Shown here: positions 22,905 through 30,740 of the stretch, piece by piece
Layout of the letters: the number at the start of each line of letters is the position of its first letter
Numbering within the stretch: the first letter of the stretch is position 1
From: Calditrichota bacterium
Lineage (GTDB): Bacteria; Electryoneota; Electryoneia; Electryoneales; Electryoneaceae
Direction: 5' to 3'
DNA length: 39,337 bases
NCBI GenBank assembly: GCA_018263585.1
Contig: JAANWZ010000017.1
Coordinates: 1 to 39,337 of the forward strand
Translations under genes and position numbers: made by a program
Notes under the pieces: model-generated
The model's input: the letters and a program-made list of their open reading frames with translations, nothing else
Databases searched by the model: none
Told to the model about the DNA's origin: nothing

Positions 22905-23567
22905 ATGCGGGAGATGGTGGAAAACGCGCTCGCGTCTTATCTCGCACCGCAGCTCGTCGGGGCGCTCGCGCGGACGGTGCGCGTGCGCCGGCTGGACACG
23001 CACAATCTCGAGGCCGGCCTGCGCCACCGCGGGCGGATCATGTTCGCCCTGTTCCACGGGCGCATGTTCCTCCCGGTCTGGCTGCACCGCCGGCAGGGTT
23101 ATGTGACGCTTGTCTCGCAGTCGCGGGACGGCGAACTGGTCGCGCGGGTCGTGCACGCGATCGGCCATCACACGCTGCGCGGTTCGAGCCACCGCGGCGG
23201 AAGCGCCGGCCTGCGCGCGATGGTCGAGGCCGGGAAAACCCGACCGCTCGCGATGATGGTTGACGGCCCGCGCGGCCCGCGCCACGAACCGAAGCCGGGC
23301 ACGATCGCGATCGCTCGCCTCACCGGCCTCCCGATCGTCCCGATCGCCGGCGCGACGTTTCCGAACTGGGAGTTGGGATCCTGGGACCGGTTCCAGCTCC
23401 CGAAACCGTTCAGCCGCGGGGTTGTCGCGTACGGCGCACCGCTGATCGTGCCGAAGGATGCGAAAGGGGAGGAGGCGCTGGAACAGTATCGTCTCGAATT
23501 GAAGCGGAGCCTGCTTGCGCTCGTGGAACGCGCCGACCGCGCGGTGCGCCGGGAGCTGGGGCGATGA
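22905..23567 (+). CDS. DUF374 lysophospholipid acyltransferase-like protein
   Basis: This 220-residue protein has the DUF374 pattern: FALFHGRMFLPVW (the His of the acyltransferase HxxxxD-like site), then VSQSRDGELVARV, GSSHRGGSAGLRAMVEAG and MVDGPRGPRHEPKPGTIAIA, then GLPIVPIAGAT. DUF374 is related to the LPLAT/LpxL acyltransferases and often lies among lipid A genes, which suggests acylation of a lipid A or phospholipid intermediate at the inner membrane. The start at 22905 is 9 nt after the lpxB stop behind GAGGTG. Its stop overlaps the lpxK start. Confidence 0.88.
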   Translation: MREMVENALASYLAPQLVGALARTVRVRRLDTHNLEAGLRHRGRIMFALFHGRMFLPVWLHRRQGYVTLVSQSRDGELVARVVHAIGHHTLRGSSHRGGSAGLRAMVEAGKTRPLAMMVDGPRGPRHEPKPGTIAIARLTGLPIVPIAGATFPNWELGSWDRFQLPKPFSRGVVAYGAPLIVPKDAKGEEALEQYRLELKRSLLALVERADRAVRRELGR

Positions 23568-24628
23568 CGCTGTGGTCGCTGGCGGCGCCGTTCGCGTGGC
23601 CGTACGCGGGAATCTCCGCGCTGCGCAACGCGCTCTACGAACGGGGCGTGTTCGCCGAGCAACGCACGCCGGCGGGCGTGATCTCCGTCGGTGCACTGAT
23701 GGCCGGCGGGAGCGGAAAATCTCCGCTCTCGATGGAGATCGTGCGCATCCTGCGCGAACAGGTGATCCCGGCCGGTTCCGTCGCACCCGGCGACACGCCC
23801 GTCGCGATCGTGAGCCGCGGGTACGGGCGGGAGACGTACGGCCCGCGTGTCGTCTCCGACGGCCGCCGGTTGCTGCTCGACGCACGTCTCGGCGGTGACG
23901 AGCCGGTGATGTTCGCGCGTGAACTGAACGGCGTGCCGGTTGTCGTCGCCGAAGACCGGGTGCGTGGTGTCACGCTTGCGCGGCGGATGTTCGGCGCGCG
24001 GGTCGCGGTGCTCGACGACGCGTTCAGCCATCGCCGGATCGCCCGCGACCTCGACATCCTGCTCCTCGACCGGAACGCGCCGGACTGGTGGTGGCGGCTG
24101 TTGCCGGCGGGGCGGCTGCGCGAGTGGCCGGCGGAGATCGCGCGCGCCGACGTGGTCGTGCTCACCGGTCACGCGGACCCCGGCCGCGAAGCCGCGTTCC
24201 GCAAATGGGTGGACCGTCACGCAGCCGGCGAGCTCGCGGTCGGAATGGCGGAGGCGGCGGACTTGCACACGCTGGACGGCGAGCGGGTTCCGCTCTCCGA
24301 GCTGTGGCGGGCGCGCGTCGCCTGCGTGTCCGCGATCGCGCGCCCGGAACGGTTCGTGATCTCCGCGCGTGAATGGGGGGCGGATGTCGTGCTCGAGCTG
24401 CCGCTGCAGGACCACGCGTACATTCCCGCCGGGATGTGGGCGTCGATCCGGCGACGCGCGCGCGCGGCGCGGGCTGTGTCGGTTGTTACGACGGCGAAAG
24501 ACGCGGCGCGCGGGATTCCGCCGGGCTCGCCGCCGGTGCTCGTGCTCGGCCAGCGCTGGCGATGGAGCGAGGGCGGCGAGATGGTCGCGGAGCGACTGGC
24601 GCGTGTCTGGGAGACGGCGGCCCGATGA
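23564..24628 (+). CDS. lpxK: Tetraacyldisaccharide 4'-kinase
   Basis: The 354-residue inner-membrane-associated kinase phosphorylates the 4' position of lipid A disaccharide. A short hydrophobic N-terminus (WSLAAPFAWPYAGISALRNALY) precedes the P-loop VGALMAGGSGKSP. The catalytic DDAFSHRRIARDLDILLLD (usually DDGFQHR) and LLPAGRLREWP follow, and VTTAKDAAR lies near the end. In the P-loop, the usual GNxTVGGTGKTP reads GALMAGGSGKSP. The ATG overlaps the DUF374 stop (ATGA), and the gene ends the operon. Confidence 0.95.
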   Translation: MTLWSLAAPFAWPYAGISALRNALYERGVFAEQRTPAGVISVGALMAGGSGKSPLSMEIVRILREQVIPAGSVAPGDTPVAIVSRGYGRETYGPRVVSDGRRLLLDARLGGDEPVMFARELNGVPVVVAEDRVRGVTLARRMFGARVAVLDDAFSHRRIARDLDILLLDRNAPDWWWRLLPAGRLREWPAEIARADVVVLTGHADPGREAAFRKWVDRHAAGELAVGMAEAADLHTLDGERVPLSELWRARVACVSAIARPERFVISAREWGADVVLELPLQDHAYIPAGMWASIRRRARAARAVSVVTTAKDAARGIPPGSPPVLVLGQRWRWSEGGEMVAERLARVWETAAR

Positions 24629-24656
24629 GAGCGTTGCACGCCGCGAGCGGGCCGTG

Positions 24657-24664
24657 TATCTTAT
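24657..24664 (+). promoter_or_regulatory. Possible -10 box TATCTTAT upstream of the tRNA gene
   Basis: TATCTTAT lies 104 nt upstream of the tRNA, after the lpxK end, and may drive a precursor transcript. No gene is seen in 24665-24768. Confidence 0.3.
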
Positions 24665-24768
24665 CCGGACAGGCGGAAACGGAACAGTTGTCGCCGTGAC
24701 GCCACGGGCCGGATAGCTTGATTTAGCTTGTGAACGGCGGTTGCGCGCACAGGGTTCGCGTATCACTT

Positions 24769-24841
24769 GGGCCCATAGCTCAGTGGTTAGAGCCGCCGAC
24801 TCATAATCGGTTGGTCCCAGGTTCGAATCCTGGTGGGCCCA
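24769..24841 (+). tRNA. tRNA with CAU anticodon, probably tRNA-Ile2 (or elongator tRNA-Met)
   Basis: The 73-nt gene folds as a full cloverleaf. The acceptor stem is GGGCCCA with TGGGCCC (discriminator A at 24841), the D-arm GCTCAGTGGTTAGAGC, the anticodon stem GCCGA/TCGGT around CTCATAA, and the T-arm CCAGG TTCGAAT CCTGG. CCA is not encoded. The anticodon CAU is used by Met tRNAs and by Ile2, where C34 becomes lysidine. The GACTCATAATCGGTTGGTC segment and the D-loop resemble bacterial Ile2, so I favour that, but tilS dependence cannot be seen here. Nothing of the initiator type (mismatched first acceptor pair) is present. Confidence 0.9.
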
Positions 24842-25061
24842 CGCCGGCCGGGCGCTGGACGCCGCGGTAGTGTACACGCGCACGGTTCAAGCGCGGTCGT
24901 AGCCCGGGGTCGCCGACCCCGGGGCGTGGCGCAGCGGTGACGCACACGCGTACGGTTCGAGAGGTGACGCAGTTGAATTGGAAACACAGGCGAATGCTGA
25001 TCGGTACGACGCGGGGGACGGTTGACCCGGCCCCCCGAGTCGTCAGGATACGAAGATAGAG
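24842..25061. other. Region between the tRNA and a terminator hairpin
   Basis: No gene is supported. TAGCCCGGGGTCGCCGACCCCGGG at 24900-24923 contains a perfect palindrome. ACGAC-CGGGGG near 25008-25019 can pair with CCCCCG-GTCGT near 25031-25044 as a long hairpin just before the terminator at 25062. These may be parts of an untranslated leader or of the intergenic repeat pool. Confidence 0.4.
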
Positions 25062-25100
25062 CGTGCTCCCGCCGAAAGGCGACCGGAGCACGTTTTTTTT
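25062..25100 (+). terminator. Strong intrinsic terminator upstream of the zinc-ribbon gene
   Basis: CGTGCTCC (25062-25069) pairs with GGAGCACG (25085-25092). An inner stem CGCC-GAAA-GGCG (25070-25081) carries a GNRA-type loop with a 3-nt bulge. Eight T follow at 25093-25100. It ends only 43 nt before the next start codon, so it may end the tRNA transcript or act as an attenuator. Confidence 0.85.
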
Positions 25101-25143
25101 GCACTGGTGCGGTGCGGCGACCGATGAAAGGGGATTGTGCGAT

Positions 25144-25896
25144 ATGCCCGGCGTTGACGTGGCGCGAGAACTTCGCATGATTGCACGGCTGCAGGCCGTG
25201 GACGACGAACTGATGGATCTCGAGCTCGAAAAAGGTGACCTCCCGAAGCAAATCGATGCGATCAACAGCGAAATCTCCCGGCTCGAAACCCGGAAGACCG
25301 AGCTCGACGATCAGCTCGGCGAGGTGGAGAAGAAGAAACGGGTGAATGAAGGCAGCATCGAGCTGCACAAGGTGAAGCTCGACAAGTACCAGAACCAGCT
25401 CTACTCGGTGACCACGAACCGCGAGTACGACGCGATCAACCAGGAGATCGAGACGTGCCGCGCGCAGATCGAAAGCGTGGACAACGCCCAGGTCAGCCTG
25501 CTCGAGGAGGAGGAGGAGATCCAGGGCCAGATCGAACCGATCGACGTGCGCATCGATGCGCTCCAGGCCGACCTCGCGGAGCGTGAAGAGGAGCTGAAGA
25601 GCAAGCATGCCGATACCGAGACGGAGGAGCTCGAGCTGCAGCACGATCGCGAGAAACTGATCGTGCGCATCAAGAAGCCTGTCGTCGCCCACTACGAACG
25701 GATCCGGGCGTCGCGCAACGGGACCGGCGCGGCGCGCATGTACGGCGGCGCGTGCGGCGCCTGCTTCGCAGTGATCCCGCCCCAGCGGCAGGCGGAAGTG
25801 CGCAAGCTCGACGACATCATCCTCTGCGAATCGTGCGGAGTGATCGTGCTCCCGGAGGAGGAACATATGCCGGCGATCGCGCCGGACGAGATCTGA
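25144..25896 (+). CDS. Coiled-coil C4-type zinc ribbon protein
   Basis: The 250-residue protein is almost entirely a long antiparallel coiled coil (residues about 10-185, rich in E, K, L, Q). It is followed by a C4 zinc ribbon with C204-x2-C207 and C228-x2-C231 (GGACGACFAVIPPQ, then ILCESCGVIV). This is the family of zf-RING_7/CdsZ-like proteins found next to nif3 or rpoD genes in many bacteria; a nucleic-acid or ribosome-related role is suspected but unproven. The ATG at 25144 has AAAGGGG 9-10 nt upstream. A terminator hairpin precedes it and another follows, so it is a single-gene unit. Confidence 0.88.
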   Translation: MPGVDVARELRMIARLQAVDDELMDLELEKGDLPKQIDAINSEISRLETRKTELDDQLGEVEKKKRVNEGSIELHKVKLDKYQNQLYSVTTNREYDAINQEIETCRAQIESVDNAQVSLLEEEEEIQGQIEPIDVRIDALQADLAEREEELKSKHADTETEELELQHDREKLIVRIKKPVVAHYERIRASRNGTGAARMYGGACGACFAVIPPQRQAEVRKLDDIILCESCGVIVLPEEEHMPAIAPDEI

Positions 25897-25902
25897 CCCG
25901 AC

Positions 25903-25927
25903 CCCCGGGCCGAACGCCCGGGGTTTT
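25903..25927 (+). terminator. Intrinsic terminator after the zinc-ribbon gene
   Basis: CCCCGGGC (25903-25910) pairs with GCCCGGGG (25916-25923) around CGAAC, followed by TTTT. Confidence 0.85.
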
Positions 25928-26084
25928 CTCGCTCCGGCCCGGGAACCGGGGCCTGTCGCTCGCGGTATCTTCAGGCGGGACGGGCCTCGCGCCCGATTGC
26001 CCGGCGTTCCGTCTCTTGGAGGCGGAGCCCGGTTCTGTAATCAGGAGCCGGGCGAATATCTGCGCGCGGGCGCGAACGATGTCC

Positions 26085-26092
26085 TATCTTGA
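26085..26092 (+). promoter_or_regulatory. -10 box TATCTTGA of rnpB
   Basis: The box ends about 10 nt before the first paired base of RNase P RNA (26100), so its position is supported by an independent transcript end. A second box, TATCTTCA, lies at 25966-25973. Confidence 0.6.
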
Positions 26093-26099
26093 ACTGGAC

Positions 26100-26611
26100 C
26101 CGGTGCGGTCGAGGAGATCGGGTGGTCGCCGGTTGTGTGGAGCGGCCCTCAGTGGCCTTGTCAGCCGCGTGACCGGAGGAAAGTCCGAACTCCTCAGGGC
26201 AGGATGCCGGCTAACGGCCGGGCGCCGCGAGGCGACGGAAAGTGCCACAGAGAACAGACCGCCGATGGCCGGGGCGGATGGCTGACACAGGGCAGCAGTG
26301 GATGTGTCAGCCGCCCGTCCCGGCACAGGCAAGGGTGAAACGGTGGGGTAAGAGCCCACCGCGCGTCCTGGCAACAGGCGCGGCACGGCAAACCCCATCC
26401 GGAGCAAGGCCAAGCAGGCGGGGAGGCGCGTAAGAAAGTCGGCGGGAACGTGATGACCCCCGCCGCAGCGCCGCGTGCCGGCCCGGCGCGCAAAAGACCC
26501 GCGGGTGGGCCGCGCGAGCGTCGTCGCAAGACGGCGCCCAGATCGATGACCGCCGCCCCGTTTCCTGTGCGGGGCACAGAATTCGGCTTACAGATCACCT
26601 CGCCGCACCGG
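26100..26611 (+). ncRNA. rnpB: RNase P RNA (type A)
   Basis: The catalytic RNA of tRNA 5' processing. The universally conserved segments GGAGGAAAGTCCGAACTCC, ACAGGGCAGGATGCC-like CAGGGCAGGATGCCGGC, CACAGAGAACAGACCGCC, GGCAAGGGTGAAACGGTG, GGGTAAGAGCCCACCGC and the 3' ACAGAATTCGGCTTACAG are present in order. The P1 stem is long: 26100-26119 pairs with 26593-26611 with one bulge and one A-A mismatch. A short T-run follows at 26614. At about 512 nt it is longer than the usual 350-420, with extra sequence in the peripheral helices (for example 26290-26330 and 26480-26550). Confidence 0.95.
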
Positions 26612-26681
26612 CTTTTCTCCTCCCCGGGCCGCGCTCGGCCCGTTCCACGGAAACACGCGAAATAACCGATAGATACACAAC

Positions 26682-28415
26682 ATGGTGAAACGATGGGAGT
26701 TGGCGAACGCGGCTGACTCCGGACCTGTCTTCTCTCTCTCCCGAGCGCTCGGAGTCCGCCCGGTGGTTGCGCGCCTGCTGATGCAGCGGGGAATTACGAC
26801 GCCCGAACAGGCGGGCGCGTTCTTCAAACCCGCGCGGTCGGCCCTGCATGACCCCTTCCTGTTCAGGCAGATGGATGTCGCGGTCGATCGCATCATCCGC
26901 GCGCTCCGCGAGAAACAGCTCATTTACGTGTTCGGCGACTACGACGTGGACGGGATCACCTCCGCGAGCCTGCTCTACCTGTTTTTCCGCGATCTCGGCG
27001 GCAACGTCCGCTACTACATCCCGAACCGCGAGGAGGAGGGGTACGGAGTCTCGCGGGAGGGAGTCGAGATCGCGTCCGCGGCGGGAGCGGACCTGCTGAT
27101 CACGGTCGATTGCGGGATCACCGCGGTCGATCAGGTGCGGCAGGCGCGCGCGCACGGAATGGACATCATCGTCTCCGATCACCATCAGGCGGGCGATCAG
27201 ATTCCGGACGCGCTTGCGGTGATCAACCCGAAGCTGCCGGGTTCGATGTATCCGTTCAGCGAGCTCGCCGGCTGCGGTGTCGCGTTCAAGCTCGCGCAGG
27301 CGGTCGCGCAGACACTCGACCTCGGCGCGGATTATCTCGACCGTTACCTCGACCTCGTCGCGGTCGGCACTGCCGCGGACATCGTGCCGCTCGTCGATGA
27401 GAACCGGATTCTCGTCCACCTCGGCCTCGAGAAGCTGAACCGCGACCCGCTCGTCGGGCTCAGCGCGCTCATCGAAACCGCCCATCTGCGCGGCGGACAG
27501 ACCGGGGTCGGGCAGATCATCTACGGGATCGCGCCGCGGATCAACGCCGTCGGCCGGCTCGGCTCGGCCGACCGCGCCGTCAACCTGATGATCACGCAGA
27601 ACGCCGAGCGCGCGCGCGTGCTCAGCCTCGAGCTCGAGCAGGAGAACCGGACACGCCGGCGGATCGACACGGTCACACTCGACGAGGCGGTCGCGGAGGC
27701 GGAGCAGGTCCACGATCCCGCTCACGATTACGGGATCGTGCTCGCGCGCGAGGACTGGCACGGAGGCGTGATCGGGATCGTCGCGAGCCGGATGATCGAA
27801 CGGTACTACCGGCCGACGGTGATGATCACGGTCAAGGACGGGATCGGCAAAGGGTCCGCGCGCTCGATCCCCGGGTTCGACATCTACGAGGCGCTCAACC
27901 AGTGCAGCGACCTGCTCGAACAGTTCGGCGGCCACACGTACGCCGCCGGCCTCTCGATCCGCGCGGAGAAGATCGGCCAGTTCCGCGAGCGGTTCAACCG
28001 GGTCGCGACGGAAACGCTGAGCGAGGACGATCTCGTCCCGCGGCTGCACATCGACGCGGAACTGCCCCTCGAACAGGTGGACGACGAATTGCTCGGCCAT
28101 CTGCAGCAGTTCGCCCCGTTCGGCCCGGACAACCCGGTGCCCAGCTTCGTCAGCCTCGACGTCGCCCTCTCCGGCTACCCGCGGATCGTCGGCGGCAATC
28201 ATCTCAAGTTCAAGGTGAGATCGTCGCGCGGCGTGATCGACTGCATCGGATTCAACCTCGGCGACCGGCTCCAGCGCATGGACCCGAACCGCGCGAGCAA
28301 TCACATCGTCTATACGGTCCAGGAGAACGAATGGATGGGACGCGTGTACCTGCAACTGCACGTGCAGGACGTGCTCAGCGGGCCTCCCCCGGTGCTCGGG
28401 AATGATTTCCACTAA
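26682..28415 (+). CDS. recJ: Single-stranded-DNA-specific exonuclease RecJ
   Basis: The 577-residue 5'-3' exonuclease acts in recombination, mismatch and base-excision repair. DHH-domain motifs are FGDYDVDGITSASLL (D86, D88, D90), VDCGITAVDQ and VSDHHQAGD, and VGTAADIVPLVDENR. The DHHA1 domain shows GGVIGIVASRMIERYYRPTVMI, GSARSIPGFDIYEAL and FGGHTYAAGLSI, and the OB-fold part ends near VYTVQENEWMG. The length is normal. The ATG at 26682 lies 70 nt after rnpB with no clear ribosome binding site. It overlaps the next gene by 14 nt. Confidence 0.96.
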   Translation: MVKRWELANAADSGPVFSLSRALGVRPVVARLLMQRGITTPEQAGAFFKPARSALHDPFLFRQMDVAVDRIIRALREKQLIYVFGDYDVDGITSASLLYLFFRDLGGNVRYYIPNREEEGYGVSREGVEIASAAGADLLITVDCGITAVDQVRQARAHGMDIIVSDHHQAGDQIPDALAVINPKLPGSMYPFSELAGCGVAFKLAQAVAQTLDLGADYLDRYLDLVAVGTAADIVPLVDENRILVHLGLEKLNRDPLVGLSALIETAHLRGGQTGVGQIIYGIAPRINAVGRLGSADRAVNLMITQNAERARVLSLELEQENRTRRRIDTVTLDEAVAEAEQVHDPAHDYGIVLAREDWHGGVIGIVASRMIERYYRPTVMITVKDGIGKGSARSIPGFDIYEALNQCSDLLEQFGGHTYAAGLSIRAEKIGQFRERFNRVATETLSEDDLVPRLHIDAELPLEQVDDELLGHLQQFAPFGPDNPVPSFVSLDVALSGYPRIVGGNHLKFKVRSSRGVIDCIGFNLGDRLQRMDPNRASNHIVYTVQENEWMGRVYLQLHVQDVLSGPPPVLGNDFH

Positions 28416-29097
28416 TGGCCATTCGACCCGGTTCAAGATCGCGCAGGAGCTGTTCCTGCTCGCTCTTCATCCGGTGCGCGGCACGCTGCGCAGCCCGCAT
28501 CTCAATCTCGGGCTCGCGGGCGCGCTGCTCATGGAGCTGTCGCTGCACGGGCGGATCACGTTGCAGCGGAAACGTGTGATCGTCGTCGATTCCGCGGCCA
28601 CCGGCGACCCGCTGCTCGACCGTCTCCTCCTTCGCCTCGACGGCGCGCGCCGGCCGCGGTCGCTGAAACGGTGGGTGCGCAGCCTCAGCTCCGGACGGCC
28701 CGCTCTCCACCGGCTCGTCGGCGCCAGCCTCGCCGACCACAACATCGTGCGCGTGGAAAGACGGCGCCGGCTCGGACTCATCCCCTATTCCGCGTACCCG
28801 CCGCTCGACCCGCTCCCCCGCCAGCGCACCGTGGACCGGCTCCGCCACTGCATCCTCGACCGCAGCGAGCTCGATGCGCCCACCGCCACGCTCGCGAGCA
28901 TCGCGAACACCCTCCGCCTGCTCCGCGAACACTTCACCCGCGACGAACGCGTGCGCATCCGCGACGTGATGAAACAGTTGCGCAGGGACGATCAGTTCAG
29001 CCGGGCAGTAGGCGATACGATCGCGGAGATGCACGCCGCGGTCGCGGGAGCCGTCGCCGCCAGCACCGCCGCCGCGAGCAGCTCCGGTTCAAATTGA
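28402..29097 (+). CDS. GPP34 (GOLPH3-like) family protein
   Basis: The 231-residue protein matches the GPP34 fold: RFKIAQELFLLALHPVRGTL, then LNLGLAGALLMELSLHGRITL, VIVVDSAATGDPLLD, LVGASLADHNIVRVERRRRLGL and DRLRHCILDRSELD. Eukaryotic GOLPH3 binds phosphatidylinositol 4-phosphate at the Golgi; bacterial relatives, best known from actinobacteria, have no established role. The start overlaps recJ by 14 nt, so it is probably cotranscribed. The C-terminus (AVAGAVAASTAAASSSGS) is low-complexity. Confidence 0.8.
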   Translation: MISTNGHSTRFKIAQELFLLALHPVRGTLRSPHLNLGLAGALLMELSLHGRITLQRKRVIVVDSAATGDPLLDRLLLRLDGARRPRSLKRWVRSLSSGRPALHRLVGASLADHNIVRVERRRRLGLIPYSAYPPLDPLPRQRTVDRLRHCILDRSELDAPTATLASIANTLRLLREHFTRDERVRIRDVMKQLRRDDQFSRAVGDTIAEMHAAVAGAVAASTAAASSSGSN

Positions 29098-29400
29098 CCC
29101 TGCGGGTGGCCCGGGGCTTGTTGAGTGGCCCGGGGCTTCAGCCTCGGGTCTCATATCCCGACTGGTCAGCCGCGGTTGCGAGCAACCGCGGGCCTGTTGC
29201 AGTGTCATCCTGAACCGCGCCGCCGTCTGTTTCTGTTGAGGCGGCGCCAATTGTGTCATCCTGAACAAGCCGGCCGGGCCATTTCGCTGTTTCAGGCCGG
29301 CGACGTGAAGAGCTTGCCCTGAGCGAAGCGAAGGGATCTACCCGGTACACCACACACCGGTTCTTCCGTCCACACCCTGGGCGGTTCTTGCCGGTAGATC
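29098..29400. repeat. Repeat block, left half of a compound cloverleaf array
   Basis: It contains two GTGGCCCGGGGCTT segments (29106-29143), a CCGCGGTTGC/GCAACCGCGG palindrome (29170-29191), GTGTCATCCTGAAC at 29202-29215 and 29253-29266, a CGCCGCC/GGCGGCG hairpin between them, and the inner arm GAAGCGAAGGGATCTACC ending near 29343. No gene is seen. Confidence 0.8.
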
Positions 29401-29606
29401 CTTCACCCCCCGCACAAACAGACGTGCGGGGGGTTCAGGATGACACCAATGGCCGCACAAACTGACGTGCGGAGGTTCAGGATGACACGATTCGCGGTCG
29501 GTGCTCGAGATCCTTCACCCCCGCATAAACAGACATGCGGGGGGTTCAGGATGACACCAATGGCCGCACAAACAGACATGCGCGGGGTTCAGGATGACAC
29601 GGGGCC
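29401..29606. repeat. Repeat block, right half: four hairpin-plus-terminal units
   Basis: GTTCAGGATGACAC occurs at 29433, 29475, 29544 and 29587, each preceded by a hairpin with the loop AAACAGAC or AAACTGAC. The stems are CCCCCCGCAC/GTGCGGGGGG, CCGCAC/GTGCGG, CCCCCGCAT/ATGCGGGGG, and a copy with one mismatch. GAGATCCTTCAC inner arms lie at 29508-29519 and near 29396-29406. Confidence 0.85.
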
Positions 29607-29892
29607 GCATATACTGATTCTCGAAGGAAATGTCGCGTGCGAGAAACTCACCGGCCTGCATCCGCGCGGGCGAGCCCGCACGGGCGGTACTGGAGCGTCC
29701 GTTCGGCCGCGGTGACGCCCGCTTTCGCCCGGGGCTTCGGCGCGCCGTCCCCGCGGGCATGGTTCGATGTGCACGCCTCCGACTTGCGACCTTCGACCTG
29801 CGACTCCGTGCCGGCGGTGTCCGGCTCGCGAACCGGCGCCCGTTTCGCGCGGAGGCGGCTCGCACGCCCTTTCGCGCGCGCCCGGCAGTTCG
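29607..29892. repeat. Intergenic region with a palindromic repeat of the 5845 type
   Basis: GCCTGCATCCGCGCGGGCGA...CACGGGCGGTACTGGA at 29653-29697 resembles the segment that truncates the AlbA_2 gene. A GCCGTCCCCGCGGGCATGG segment lies at 29742-29763. From 29765 to 29892 I see nothing specific. Confidence 0.5.
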
Positions 29893-29900
29893 TACCTTTT
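29893..29900 (+). promoter_or_regulatory. -10 box TACCTTTT before the HAD-like gene
   Basis: TACCTTTT lies 55 nt upstream of the ATG at 29956 in an otherwise very GC-rich stretch. Confidence 0.4.
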
Positions 29901-29955
29901 TTCTCAAGCGGCGCTCGCACGGAGCGCGCACTCCCCGGAAACAGACGGGCACACG

Positions 29956-30723
29956 ATGGCGCTCACTGCGGAAACCCTCGCCGCGCGCGCAGTCGATCCC
30001 GCGCAACTGCACGCGGAGCTCGCGGAACGCGCGCGCGACATCTTCAACGCGGGCAGGCAACTGCCGATCGTGATCTATGACCTCGGGTTCACGCTGTTCG
30101 ACAGCCGGCCGCGTGTGATGAAGCTGCTCGCAGATCTGATCCTGTCGCCGGATGCGGCGGAGCTCGCGGATGATGTGCGCGCGGCGGTCGCGAGCATCCG
30201 CCCGCGGATGATGCAGCCCGAGCTCGCGTCCACGCTCGCCGCCGCCGGGGTCACGGACGAGGCGGCGATCGCGTGGCTCGTCGAACAGCACGAGAGCAAG
30301 GCCGCGACCGACCAGTACGTGATGTTCGACCTGCCGACCCCCGGCGCGGTCGAGTTCGTCAAGGATCTGTCGAAGGCGGGGGCGATGACCGTGTATCTCG
30401 CGGGCGACCGTCACATCGCGCGCGCCCGGTTCGGCACGGAACGGTCGATCAGCATGTACGAGCTGCCCGCGCCGCGCGGGCAGGTCGGCGCGCTGTTTAT
30501 CCGCGACCGGGACGATCAGCCGGAGCTCGAGTTCAAGCGCGAACTGCTCGGCCCGATCGGGGAGCTCGGCGCGGTGATCGCCGCGTTCGACAACGAGCCG
30601 GCGGCGGCGAACCTGTACGCGGACACGTTTCCGGACGCGAGAACCGTGCTGCTCGACACCTTTCGCGCCGGCGACGACGAGTTGCGCCCGGGCATTTCCG
30701 TGCTCCGCGACTTCCGCCGCTGA
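29956..30723 (+). CDS. HAD-like protein with altered catalytic motif
   Basis: The 255-residue protein has the Rossmann core of HAD phosphohydrolases. Motif I is VIYDLGFTLFDSRPR (nucleophile position D42), motif II is TVYLAGDRH, the Lys motif lies in ELEFKRELL, and motif IV is AFDNEPAAANLYADTF. The general acid/base Asp two residues after the nucleophile (DxD) is Gly44 here, and the motif II Thr/Ser is Ala, so phosphatase activity is doubtful. The ATG at 29956 is the most plausible start but lacks a strong ribosome binding site. It ends convergent to the hypothetical gene at 30741. Confidence 0.68.
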   Translation: MALTAETLAARAVDPAQLHAELAERARDIFNAGRQLPIVIYDLGFTLFDSRPRVMKLLADLILSPDAAELADDVRAAVASIRPRMMQPELASTLAAAGVTDEAAIAWLVEQHESKAATDQYVMFDLPTPGAVEFVKDLSKAGAMTVYLAGDRHIARARFGTERSISMYELPAPRGQVGALFIRDRDDQPELEFKRELLGPIGELGAVIAAFDNEPAAANLYADTFPDARTVLLDTFRAGDDELRPGISVLRDFRR

Positions 30724-30740
30724 CAGAGCCCGCCCGGCGG

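Noticed and set aside
24769-24841. Protein-like frames antisense to the tRNA gene (GFEPGT, DSNLGPTDYES, RIRTWDQPIMS)
   Set aside because: These are the known spurious translations of tRNA genes in the three reverse frames; the tRNA explains the sequence fully.
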